64,000 bases of DNA, from NCBI RefSeq assembly GCF_050613145.1, contig NZ_CP192507.1:1488001-1552000 (forward strand), read 5' to 3'. This document shows positions 17,875 to 25,391 of the stretch, piece after piece (position 1 is the stretch's first letter; every line of letters starts with the position of its first letter). A model generated the notes under the pieces. It made no database searches, was not told the origin of the DNA, and was given only the letters and a program-made list of their open reading frames with translations. The translations under genes and the position numbers were made by a program. This stretch comes from Lysinibacillus_B sp050613145. Lineage in GTDB: Bacteria > Bacillota > Bacilli > Bacillales_A > Planococcaceae.

Positions 17875-18546
17875 GTGCGTGCGCAATTAGAAAAATTAGC
17901 TGAACCTACGTATAAAGCATTTACAGAAAAATTAGTTGAGACGAAGTATGAGATTTTAGGAGTACGTATTCCGACCCTCAGGCAGCTTGCAAAGGACATT
18001 GTACGAACAGACTGGCAGGCATTTATTGAACAGCCGAAAACAACTTTTGAAGAAATGATGCTCGAAGGGTTTGTCATTGCATCCGTAAATATTCCCGTAG
18101 AGGAACGCTTCGTTTTCATTGAAGCGTTTATTAAAAAAATTGATAATTGGTCGCTCTGTGATAGTTTTTGTTCGAGCTTAAAAATAACGAAAAAGTATCC
18201 GCAAGAGATGTGGAACTTTTTAATGACTCTTCGACATGAGTCGCATCCATTTGTGCTGCGATTTATCATTGTCATGATGCTCATGTATTATTTATCGGAT
18301 GAATGGATTGCGCGTGTTTTTCAGGAGTTACAGTTAATTCAGCACGATGATTATTATGTAAAAATGGCTATTGCATGGGCCATTTCCATTGCTTTTATAA
18401 AGCAAGAGGAAAAAACGCGTCATTTTTTACAAACAGCTGTACTGGATGATTTTACATTTCATAAGGCATTGCAAAAAATTAGGGAGTCTAGAAAAGTGAG
18501 CGGCGATGTGAAAGAAGAACTCAAACAATGGAAGCGAGTGAAGTAA
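17875..18546 (+). CDS. DNA alkylation repair protein (AlkD/HEAT-like family)
   Basis: A 223-residue, all-helical protein resembling the AlkD-like DNA glycosylases, which excise alkylated bases with a HEAT-repeat superhelix. Family marks are GVRIPTLRQLAKDI (about 29-42), DNWSLCDSF (about 90-98) and YYVKMAIAWAIS (about 158-169). A GTG start with CAAGGAGTGATT is used. The next gene starts directly at its stop codon, so the two are probably cotranscribed. Repair activity is inferred from the family only. Confidence 0.85.
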   Translation: MRAQLEKLAEPTYKAFTEKLVETKYEILGVRIPTLRQLAKDIVRTDWQAFIEQPKTTFEEMMLEGFVIASVNIPVEERFVFIEAFIKKIDNWSLCDSFCSSLKITKKYPQEMWNFLMTLRHESHPFVLRFIIVMMLMYYLSDEWIARVFQELQLIQHDDYYVKMAIAWAISIAFIKQEEKTRHFLQTAVLDDFTFHKALQKIRESRKVSGDVKEELKQWKRVK

Positions 18547-19677
18547 GTGTGGCATTTAACCTTACAAAAGAAAAAAGAAAGTGAGCCAGCTCATTTATTA
18601 CCTATTAGGGAAACAGATGATGAGTGGGAGATTGATTTACAGACAGCTCGGGAGGAAGGTGTGGATTTAGCTGCTGAGCTTCAAGCGCATTTAGATGAAA
18701 TACGTGAGCCATTATTACAAGTGTTGCCGGAAAAATTTCATCCGTATATACATAACGATACGTTAAATACACCAAATTTACCGAAAGCTGTGCGTGAGGA
18801 GTATTTAACTTGGCAAGTAGCTTTAGAGCAAACATTTAGAGATGTGTTAGATCATGCATATACAATGAAGCAACAGGCGATTCCGTATTTGCCACAAAGC
18901 GCACAACATGTTTTTCGTGACTCTTTGCATGACGCTGTTATCGTCAATATAGAGCGGATAGGGAATGACGTAGCTATTATGTTAAATACAGATGGCGGGT
19001 TTACGCCAAAGTCGATTGTTATATTGAAATTCGTCAATGTACTCTCTGAAACAGGAGATGTTGAAACAGGTAGCTACTATATTTACGACGAGCTTCAAAA
19101 GACAGCGCGCGGTTTTGCGTTACGTGTTATTTGGGAGTGTCCAGAAGTAGAGTGGACGATTGCATGTGAAACAATTGAAGCCGCATTTTATTTTCGGCCA
19201 GTAGCTTATTTTGAGCAGCAAGAAGCTGATTTTGAAACGTTTGTCGATCAACTGGCACCACATATGCAATATTTCTTTATTACCGATACGGTGATTCCAT
19301 GGGATCGGGGGAAACTGGAAGTGAGTGCGGATGGTGTGTACGTGCGAGGGATTAAAGTAGCCCAATCGTTAGAAGCTTGTAAATCGCTTCTTTATTGTGA
19401 TACATACGAGGATCCGTATGCCATTTTTAGTGTCCCTGTACCGGTTGGTGAGTTAGAGCAGGCAGCGCTCAGTAATGATTTAGAATGGCAAGTACGAGCG
19501 TTCAATACATTGTATGACAATCCTATGCCACACCGCGAAATCATCAATCATATTTTACAAAACATTCACATACAAGAAAATAATGAAATGATGATTTATG
19601 CGGCAGCCACACATTTTAAGGCACTGGCGTTATTAGATGAAAAGACAACAGAAAAGTTTAAAGCGTGGTGGGATTAA
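18547..19677 (+). CDS. protein of unknown function
   Basis: A 376-residue soluble, acidic protein beginning with GTG immediately after the previous stop codon. The middle part (LHDAVIVNIERIGNDVAIML..., about residues 120-150) has the alternating pattern of a small beta domain. It faintly recalls DUF4085-type Bacillus proteins, but I do not recognise it securely. No signal peptide, membrane segment or catalytic motif is visible. Translational coupling to the AlkD-like gene suggests a shared transcript, not necessarily a shared task. Confidence 0.6.
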   Translation: MWHLTLQKKKESEPAHLLPIRETDDEWEIDLQTAREEGVDLAAELQAHLDEIREPLLQVLPEKFHPYIHNDTLNTPNLPKAVREEYLTWQVALEQTFRDVLDHAYTMKQQAIPYLPQSAQHVFRDSLHDAVIVNIERIGNDVAIMLNTDGGFTPKSIVILKFVNVLSETGDVETGSYYIYDELQKTARGFALRVIWECPEVEWTIACETIEAAFYFRPVAYFEQQEADFETFVDQLAPHMQYFFITDTVIPWDRGKLEVSADGVYVRGIKVAQSLEACKSLLYCDTYEDPYAIFSVPVPVGELEQAALSNDLEWQVRAFNTLYDNPMPHREIINHILQNIHIQENNEMMIYAAATHFKALALLDEKTTEKFKAWWD

Positions 19678-19678
19678 A

Positions 19679-20170
19679 TTGGAAGCATCTATTGTCTTTT
19701 TTTGTTTAGCGATTACATTACATAATCTCGAGGAAGCGATTTGGCTACCGAAATGGTCTCAACAGGTGTCGAAGTTTCAAAAGCCAGTTACGACAAGTGA
19801 ATTTCATTTTGCGGTTATTGTCATCACGGCGCTAGCTTATTTATCGGCATTTATTTATATGAATTTCCCGGATTTTCAACTAGGGAAATGGTTATTTATT
19901 GGCTTTTTAAGTTCGATGGTGTTAAATGCTATTTTTCCACATCTTCTTGCAACGATTGCAACGAAAACATATGCACCTGGACTTATCACAGGGCTATTAT
20001 TAAATATTCCGATTAATTCTTTCATTCTTTATCAAATGTTTCAACAAGGTGTCATGACGTGGAGAGAATTGATAGTATCAACGGTTGTCGTAGGTCCCTG
20101 TTTAATTGCACTCATTCCATTGCTATTTTGGGGTGGGCGTCAGTTATCGCCTTTTTCACATCATGCATAA
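19679..20170 (+). CDS. HXXEE domain membrane protein
   Basis: A 163-residue membrane protein with four to five hydrophobic segments. It carries HNLEEA near residue 15, the HxxEE motif that names this family. The TTG start at 19679, one base after the upstream stop, has GTGGTGGGA in front; an alternative ATG at 19637 lies inside the previous gene. Function of the family is unknown. The gene is the last one before the reduced spoIIIA operon. Confidence 0.75.
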   Translation: MEASIVFFCLAITLHNLEEAIWLPKWSQQVSKFQKPVTTSEFHFAVIVITALAYLSAFIYMNFPDFQLGKWLFIGFLSSMVLNAIFPHLLATIATKTYAPGLITGLLLNIPINSFILYQMFQQGVMTWRELIVSTVVVGPCLIALIPLLFWGGRQLSPFSHHA

Positions 20171-20327
20171 AAGTTATCGAACGAAACTAGTACGATTCAA
20201 GGCAGTGCATCTTTTTGCTCTGTCTTTTTTAGCTTTCACCCTCTAAAGTTTTGAAAATGAGAGATGAACGAAGCTATTGATGCGAAATATTTGAATAAAA
20301 ACGGTGTTCTGCCACTTCCCCCTGCTT

Positions 20328-20335
20328 CATATACT
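20328..20335 (+). promoter_or_regulatory. possible SigE-type -10 element before spoIIIAC
   Basis: CATATACT fits the mother-cell sigma-E -10 consensus (CATAnnnT) and sits 27 bp before the spoIIIAC start codon. No convincing -35 element is seen at the usual distance (GTGTTCT is about 17 bp upstream). If used, the operon starts at spoIIIAC, with no AA or AB genes upstream. Confidence 0.35.
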
Positions 20336-20361
20336 ACGTTACGAGAGGAGGGAGGAGGCGC

Positions 20362-20571
20362 GTGGAACTTCAAGATGTATTACGTGTAGCAGCCGTCGGA
20401 TTAGTCATTGCACTACTTCATATATTTTTCGAGCAGACTGGGAAAAAAGAATTTTCATTCTTTTTATTCTTTATTGCCTACTTGTATATGACCGTGGAGC
20501 TTATTCGATTTTTGCGTTTATTTTTTGAGGAAGTGGCGCAATTTCTACGATGGCTCTCCTTTTCAATATGA
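20362..20571 (+). CDS. spoIIIAC: stage III sporulation protein AC
   Basis: A 69-residue protein with two membrane helices, the size of B. subtilis SpoIIIAC (68). It shares the pattern (V/A)AxVGLVIALLH followed by (E/D)QxGKKE and a second hydrophobic helix. It is part of the SpoIIIA-SpoIIQ channel linking mother cell and forespore. The GTG start is preceded by a very strong GAGGAGGGAGGAGG. In most spore formers spoIIIAA and spoIIIAB come directly before it; here an HXXEE membrane protein gene does. It overlaps spoIIIAD by ATGA. Confidence 0.85.
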   Translation: MELQDVLRVAAVGLVIALLHIFFEQTGKKEFSFFLFFIAYLYMTVELIRFLRLFFEEVAQFLRWLSFSI

Positions 20572-20945
20572 AGTATTTAATTTTTGCGACGTTATGCATG
20601 CTACTACTTAGCTTTATTAAAGGGGCGATTGGTAAGCTACATCCTATTATTAGCATCATTTTTTTCTTTTTATTTTTCGCACAAATATTTGCACTCGTTT
20701 TATATCCTCTTTTTTCAGAGCTAGTGACCCTTACTCAAGTCATTCCGTATAGTAAATTGCTTGCGTATACAGCGCTCCTGTTATTGTTAAGTCATCTTGT
20801 GAAATCGATATTGGAAGAGCAGGAGTATGATGCTTTTTCTCAAGGCGTAGATATCGCTATACGTGGATCACTTGTACTCATCTGGTTGCAGCAGCTAAAG
20901 CCCGCAATGACACAATTAACAGATTTGCTTCACAGATTTAGTTAG
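20568..20945 (+). CDS. spoIIIAD: stage III sporulation protein AD
   Basis: A 125-residue protein with several membrane helices and a C-terminal GSLVLIWLQQLKPAMTQLTDLL helix that corresponds to the end of B. subtilis SpoIIIAD (133). The ATG at 20568 overlaps the spoIIIAC stop; an ATG 18 bp upstream is possible too. It is a membrane component of the SpoIIIA channel. Sequence similarity to the family is modest and rests strongly on order and length. Confidence 0.78.
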   Translation: MKYLIFATLCMLLLSFIKGAIGKLHPIISIIFFFLFFAQIFALVLYPLFSELVTLTQVIPYSKLLAYTALLLLLSHLVKSILEEQEYDAFSQGVDIAIRGSLVLIWLQQLKPAMTQLTDLLHRFS

Positions 20946-20955
20946 AGGGACTGAC

Positions 20956-21855
20956 ATGGCACAATTACTACACCCGATCACAGAATCGATTACGTTGCTC
21001 GCGACATTGTTGTTATTGTTTTTGCTTCTTTTAATGATTGAAGGTGTATCCATTCATTCACGCCAATTATTATCTACAGTTTTTCTATTTCTCGTACTTA
21101 TCATTGTTGCCCAACAGTTATTTGATGCTTTCGTATTAATGAAAGAAATCGCTGCTATCTTTTCGGCCTTTTTTTTAGCATTCATTCCACTTGTCAGCAC
21201 GGTCTTAGTTATTATGCAGTCACTTATTTCATTAGTAGCATGGAGCCCGGCCATTATTTTTGTTTTGCAACTGCTCGTCTATTGTTGTGACAAGCTATTG
21301 ATTCCCTCTCTGTTTATGGCACTCATATTTGATATATGTACACGACTTTATCCGCAAGTATCTTTTTCAAAAATAGCAGAATTAATTCGAAAAACAATTT
21401 TTAGTATAATCGCAGCATCCATTGTATTGCTATCCTCATTTTTAACATTTTCAAGTGTTGCCTTTTTCTCGATTCAAGAGACATTTGCAACGCCATTAAA
21501 AAAAGTAATTGAACAAAACGTGCCCATTATTGGGTCGCTGCTTGTAGAGGGGATGTCACTGTTAAAAAAGTTTCAATCAACCGCCACAACAGTTACAGGG
21601 TTTACAACAATCACAGCACTGCTAATCCTATCATTTTATCCAGCGGCGACATTGCTCATTAAAGCTTTTACCTTTAAATTAGCGGGGGCGATTGCAGAAC
21701 CTTTTGTGAATAATCGAATTAGTAATTTACTTGATGATATTGGCAAGACCTTGTTTATGCTATGTGCGATTGCGTTGTTATTAGCAATTGGGTTTATTGT
21801 CATTTGGTTGATTCTATTTTTTATCGTGCAGATTGGGACTGGGAAATCACTATGA
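20956..21855 (+). CDS. spoIIIAE: stage III sporulation protein AE, shortened
   Basis: A 299-residue polytopic membrane protein. Residues 110-290 align by pattern with the C-terminal half of SpoIIIAE: a KIAELIRK helix, then SSVAFFSIQETFATPLKK, VPIIGSLLVEG, and the last helices with EPFVNNRI. B. subtilis SpoIIIAE is about 399 residues with a signal peptide and a soluble N-terminal part; about 100 N-terminal residues are missing here. The start has AGAGGGAC upstream and no upstream extension is possible, as spoIIIAD ends 10 bp before. It is a core channel membrane protein. Confidence 0.8.
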   Translation: MAQLLHPITESITLLATLLLLFLLLLMIEGVSIHSRQLLSTVFLFLVLIIVAQQLFDAFVLMKEIAAIFSAFFLAFIPLVSTVLVIMQSLISLVAWSPAIIFVLQLLVYCCDKLLIPSLFMALIFDICTRLYPQVSFSKIAELIRKTIFSIIAASIVLLSSFLTFSSVAFFSIQETFATPLKKVIEQNVPIIGSLLVEGMSLLKKFQSTATTVTGFTTITALLILSFYPAATLLIKAFTFKLAGAIAEPFVNNRISNLLDDIGKTLFMLCAIALLLAIGFIVIWLILFFIVQIGTGKSL

Positions 21856-22013
21856 TTCAATTACTTTATTTAATTGTCTTTTCTGTTATTTTGCAAACGA
21901 TTATAGGAGACGAAGATTTTTCTACATTCGTAAAGCTGGCCGTATTTTTATGGTTAATTCAATTTATTGCACAGAATGTTAAGTATATTGGCTCCATTTT
22001 TCTCATAGGATAA
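21852..22013 (+). CDS. spoIIIAF: stage III sporulation protein AF, membrane part only
   Basis: Only 53 residues: two hydrophobic helices joined by a short loop with a FVKLAVFLWLIQFI pattern, matching the N-terminal membrane segment of SpoIIIAF. B. subtilis SpoIIIAF has about 206 residues; its soluble ring-forming C-terminal domain is absent. The ATG overlaps the spoIIIAE stop (ATGA), and the stop is followed 27 bp later by spoIIIAG, so no room exists for a frameshifted remainder. Position and membrane pattern make the call; the reduced size makes it less than certain. Confidence 0.65.
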   Translation: MIQLLYLIVFSVILQTIIGDEDFSTFVKLAVFLWLIQFIAQNVKYIGSIFLIG

Positions 22014-22040
22014 GGTGACAGAAAGGAGGGCAAGTAATAT

Positions 22041-22415
22041 GTGGCAACAAAAAAGGCGAACATAATCGCGTTGATTGTCATCGCCCTCGTTGGATTTCTG
22101 CTGTTTAGGCAAGACGTGAGTCCATCAATAGAAGAAACGGTAGAAGTAAAGCTAGCGGCAACACTCTCGCAAATTGAGGGGGTAGGACAAGTATCGGTAT
22201 ATTTTCATACAGAGGCATCAGCGGAATCTACACTATTTTCATTTAGTGAAAATGAAAAAAAAGCGACGTATACAGGCGTGTTAATCGTTTCGGAGGGGGC
22301 TCAATCACCGATTATTAGGCGGCAATTGCAAGAAGCCGTAAGTGCTGTACTCCAATTGCCAGCACACCAAATTATTATTTTACCAATGAAAAAGGAGGAT
22401 CATCATGAAAGTTAA
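22041..22415 (+). CDS. spoIIIAG: stage III sporulation protein AG, shortened
   Basis: A 124-residue protein with an N-terminal membrane helix. A ring-building domain follows: EGVGQVSVYFHT at about 50-61 and GVLIVSEGAQSPIIRRQLQEA near 85-105, then LPAHQIIILPMKK. These match the conserved ends of SpoIIIAG, which forms a large ring in the intermembrane space. B. subtilis SpoIIIAG has 229 residues; the central insertion and part of the N-terminus are missing. The GTG at 22041 is in frame; the ATG two bases upstream gives only a short reading frame. An AAAGGAGGG site precedes it. Confidence 0.85.
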   Translation: MATKKANIIALIVIALVGFLLFRQDVSPSIEETVEVKLAATLSQIEGVGQVSVYFHTEASAESTLFSFSENEKKATYTGVLIVSEGAQSPIIRRQLQEAVSAVLQLPAHQIIILPMKKEDHHES

Positions 22416-22941
22416 AAAAAGAACAGTTTGGTTTTTAACACTTGTATGTTTAACAGCTGTAATATCTGTGTATTATTTATTTGAACGCCCAAGTAATTTT
22501 GACTTCACAACGATTTTTACAGATGATTCATTAGAGGGAGCTATCTTAACAGGCGTAGATGAAGCAGAGAAGGCGGTACAAACAGATAGCTATGTGTTCG
22601 AGGAAATTCGCATGGAAATAGGGAATGAACGAAGCGAGCTACGTGAACAATTAACAACGAAAATGGCTTCTGATCAGTCTACGGCAGAGGAAAAAAATGA
22701 GGCATATAATGAGATAAATGCGCTAATTGAATTGGAATCATCAGAAGCGATGCTTGAAATGATGATTGAGGGACTTGGCTATACAGATGCTCTAGTGCGT
22801 TTAGAAGGAGACAAAGCAAACGTCACGGTGTTAACAGAAGAAATCTCGACAGAACAAGCAAATGAAATCGTGTATCTCGTAAAAAATGAGATGGATAAAA
22901 TGATCCATGTGACTGTGAATCCACAAACTTCTTACTATTAA
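22405..22941 (+). CDS. spoIIIAH: stage III sporulation protein AH
   Basis: A 178-residue protein with one N-terminal membrane helix (KKRTVWFLTLVCLTAV) and the YscJ/FliF-like domain of SpoIIIAH. Its marks are EIRMEIGNERSELREQL, EEKNEAYNEINAL, then GYTDALVRLEGDKANVTV at about 125-142. It binds SpoIIQ from the mother-cell side. B. subtilis SpoIIIAH is 218 residues; only the disordered linker is shorter here. The start overlaps spoIIIAG by 11 bp, with AAGGAGGATCATC. Confidence 0.93.
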   Translation: MKVKKRTVWFLTLVCLTAVISVYYLFERPSNFDFTTIFTDDSLEGAILTGVDEAEKAVQTDSYVFEEIRMEIGNERSELREQLTTKMASDQSTAEEKNEAYNEINALIELESSEAMLEMMIEGLGYTDALVRLEGDKANVTVLTEEISTEQANEIVYLVKNEMDKMIHVTVNPQTSYY

Positions 22942-23047
22942 TGGAAGAAAATGAGGGGACAGGTGTTATATAGCAGGTAAATACAATTTTGCGCCCGAAA
23001 TGTAAGCGTTTGTAGCATTTTATGTGAAATTTTTTTAATTTTTAAAA

Positions 23048-23082
23048 TAACTATTTCAAAATGGCTGAAATAATTATAAAAT
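23048..23082 (+). promoter_or_regulatory. palindrome and possible -10 element upstream of accB
   Basis: Inverted repeat TAACTATTTC (23048-23057) and GAAATAATTA (23067-23076), nine of ten bases paired, with a nine-base spacer. It is followed at once by TAAAAT (23077-23082), a possible -10. The palindrome would cover the -35 region, as an operator might. No factor is identified; it does not match the FapR consensus I know. Confidence 0.45.
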
Positions 23083-23122
23083 AGTGTTCGTAGTTTAAAT
23101 TACATACAAGGGAGAGTTATTA

Positions 23123-23614
23123 ATGTTCAAAATTCAAGAAATCCGTGAAATTATTAAATTAGTAGATGCTTCTACAATCGACGAATTCGTATACGAAGCA
23201 GACGGCTCAAAAGTTAAACTTAAGAAAAACGGTGGCGCAGTTGAAGTTGTAGCTCCTAAAGCAGTAGCAGCAGCTCCAACACCTGTTGTAGAACAACCGA
23301 AAGCGGCAGCTCCAGTAGCGGCTCCAGCTAAAGAAGAAGCACCAGCAGCGGCTCCAGCAGCTAACGATGCTGATTTACACAAAATCACATCGCCAATGGT
23401 TGGTACATTCTACCAATCTCCAAACCCAGAATCACCTGCATACGTAAAAGCTGGTGACAAAGTAGGCGACGAAACAATCGTATGTATCGTTGAAGCAATG
23501 AAATTATTCAACGAAATCGAAGCTGAAATTAAAGGTGAAATCGTAGAAGTATTAGTTAAAGATGGCCAATTAGTAGAATACGGTCAACCATTATTCTTAG
23601 TGAAACCTGAGTAA
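23123..23614 (+). CDS. accB: acetyl-CoA carboxylase biotin carboxyl carrier protein
   Basis: A 163-residue BCCP. The N-terminal helical part (1-40) is followed by an Ala/Pro-rich linker (about 45-82) and a biotinyl domain with CIVEAMKLFN, placing biotin on Lys127. It carries the carboxyl group between the biotin carboxylase AccC and the carboxyltransferase AccAD in fatty acid synthesis. AccC follows after 14 bp. AAGGGAGAG precedes the ATG. Codon use is strongly biased, as for a highly expressed gene. The order spoIIIAH-accB-accC is the same as in B. subtilis. Confidence 0.97.
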   Translation: MFKIQEIREIIKLVDASTIDEFVYEADGSKVKLKKNGGAVEVVAPKAVAAAPTPVVEQPKAAAPVAAPAKEEAPAAAPAANDADLHKITSPMVGTFYQSPNPESPAYVKAGDKVGDETIVCIVEAMKLFNEIEAEIKGEIVEVLVKDGQLVEYGQPLFLVKPE

Positions 23615-23628
23615 GGAGCGCTGCTAAA

Positions 23629-24996
23629 ATGAAAAAAGTATTAATTGCTAATCGCGGTGAAATTGCAGTACGTATTATTCGTGCGTGTAAAGAACTAGGT
23701 ATTTCAACAGTTGCAGTATATTCTGAAGCAGACGCGGATGCACTTCATGTAAAGCTTGCAGACGAGGCATATTGCATTGGTCCAAAATTATCAAAAGACT
23801 CTTATTTAAGTTTCCCAGCTGTATTAGGCGTAGCACAAAAAACGGGTGCTGACGGCATTCACCCAGGCTACGGCTTCTTAGCAGAAAACGCTGATTTTGC
23901 TGAAGCTTGTGAAAATGCTGGTATTAAATTTATCGGTCCATCATCAGATTCAATCAAAATCATGGGGATTAAAGACGTAGCGCGTGCTGAAATGGAAAAA
24001 GCGAACGTACCTTTAGTTCCTGGTACAGGTATTGTACCTGATATCGAAACAGGTAAAAAGTGGGCTGCTGAAATCGGTTACCCAGTAATCATCAAAGCAA
24101 CTGCTGGTGGTGGCGGTAAAGGTATCCGTGTAGCTCGCACTGAAGAAGATCTTGTAAAAGGTATCGAAATTACACAAAAAGAGGCTGCTGCAGCATTCGG
24201 CAACCCAGGTGTATATTTAGAGAAGTTCATCGAGTTCTTCCGTCACTGTGAAATTCAAGTATTAGCTGATGGTCATGGTAACGTCGTTCACCTTGGTGAG
24301 CGTGACTGTACGGTACAACGCCGTATGCAAAAGCTTGTTGAGGAAGCGCCATCTCCAGCATTATCTGAAGAGCGTCGTGCTGAAATGGGTGAAGCAGCTG
24401 TAAAAGCAGCGATCGCTTGTAACTATGAAGGTGCTGGTACAATCGAATTCATCTATGACTATCAAGAAGATAAATTCTACTTCATGGAAATGAACACTCG
24501 TATCCAAGTAGAACACCCAGTAACTGAAATGATTACTGGTGTTGACTTAGTTCAACAACAATTAAAAATTGCTGGTGGTGCTGAGCTGCCATTCAAGCAA
24601 GAAGATATTAAAATCAATGGTTGGGCAATTGAGTGTCGTATTAACGCAGAGAACGCGTACAAAAACTTCATGCCATCAGCTGGTACTGTAGATACTTACG
24701 TAACACCAGGTGGTTACGGTGTACGTATTGACTCTGCTGTATATGCAGGCTATACAATCCCACCATACTACGATTCAATGGTTGCGAAGCTAATCGTTCA
24801 TGCGGATACGCGTGAAGAAGCAATCGCAAAAATGAACCGTGCACTTTCAGAGTTCGAAGTTTCTGGTCCTGGAATCAACACAACAATTCCATTCCACCAA
24901 GCTTTAATGAACAATGACGTTTTCAAATCTGCTAAGTTCAATACGAAGTTCCTAGAAGAGAACGACGTATTAGGTGTAGCTGAAAAAGCGAAGTAA
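23629..24996 (+). CDS. accC: acetyl-CoA carboxylase biotin carboxylase subunit
   Basis: A 455-residue ATP-grasp enzyme that carboxylates BCCP-bound biotin with bicarbonate and ATP. It starts KKVLIANRGEIAVRIIRAC and has HPGYGFLAEN, the ATP-binding glycine loop GGGGKGIRV (near 165) and the catalytic EMNTRIQVEHPVTE (near 287). Length matches the family. The same subunit might also serve the propionyl-CoA carboxylase MmdA downstream, as no dedicated partner lies nearby; that is inference. A strong terminator lies after it. Confidence 0.97.
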   Translation: MKKVLIANRGEIAVRIIRACKELGISTVAVYSEADADALHVKLADEAYCIGPKLSKDSYLSFPAVLGVAQKTGADGIHPGYGFLAENADFAEACENAGIKFIGPSSDSIKIMGIKDVARAEMEKANVPLVPGTGIVPDIETGKKWAAEIGYPVIIKATAGGGGKGIRVARTEEDLVKGIEITQKEAAAAFGNPGVYLEKFIEFFRHCEIQVLADGHGNVVHLGERDCTVQRRMQKLVEEAPSPALSEERRAEMGEAAVKAAIACNYEGAGTIEFIYDYQEDKFYFMEMNTRIQVEHPVTEMITGVDLVQQQLKIAGGAELPFKQEDIKINGWAIECRINAENAYKNFMPSAGTVDTYVTPGGYGVRIDSAVYAGYTIPPYYDSMVAKLIVHADTREEAIAKMNRALSEFEVSGPGINTTIPFHQALMNNDVFKSAKFNTKFLEENDVLGVAEKAK

Positions 24997-25052
24997 TTGC
25001 TTAGGGGATAGATAGAGAAATAGAGCGCTTATCAAAGTTTTTAAATTTATGA

Positions 25053-25084
25053 CCTTCTAACTTTTCGGAGTTAGGAGGTTTTTT
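25053..25084 (+). terminator. terminator of accBC
   Basis: Ten-bp stem CCTTCTAACT/AGTTAGGAGG (one T-G pair), a six-base loop, then six T. Confidence 0.92.
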
Positions 25085-25159
25085 ATGTTTAAAAATGTGA
25101 ATTTGGTAACAAGTGGGATTTGCTAGTATAACAGACGATACGATGATGTTTAAACCTTC

Positions 25160-25294
25160 TTAAAAATTTCCGATGACTTCTTCTCGATCACTCTTAAGTA
25201 AAGTTTTTAGTTGGATTGTGTAGAGTGTTGCTGTAAGCGTGTAAAAGTCTAATGATTGTAAAATGGATTTTTCATCGAGACGGTGGCTTTTCAT
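25160..25294 (-). CDS. possible 44-residue small protein
   Basis: A 44-codon frame on the minus strand from ATG at 25294 to TAA. The composition looks protein-like (DEKSILQSLDFYTLTATLY in the middle, charged ends) with no Cys and no membrane helix. The upstream GTGAG is only a weak ribosome site. It may be a real small gene or the remnant of one. I do not recognise it. Confidence 0.25.
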   Translation of the reverse strand: MKSHRLDEKSILQSLDFYTLTATLYTIQLKTLLKSDREEVIGNF

Positions 25295-25391
25295 CTCACA
25301 TTGCTTGTAAAATGTAGTATAATGGCTATATAACCAATTAGTTTACGTATTACTAGCGTGAAGTTAGTGACTATAAGAGAGGATGTTAATA

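Larger units (their letters stand above)
24997..25391. other. intergenic region between accC and the Asp23 gene
   Basis: This 395-bp stretch holds the accC terminator (25053-25084) and a possible 44-codon minus-strand reading frame (25160-25294). A TATAAT (25318-25323) is a likely -10 for the Asp23 gene, although no good -35 lies 17 bp upstream. Nothing else was recognised. Confidence 0.6.

Noticed and set aside
18547..19677. Assignment of the unknown gene to DUF4085
   Set aside because: The resemblance is weak and based on memory of pattern only, so it is left unnamed.
20171..20361. Degenerate remnant of spoIIIAA/spoIIIAB
   Set aside because: The 191 bp show no SpoIIIAA Walker motifs or similarity in any frame that I could see.
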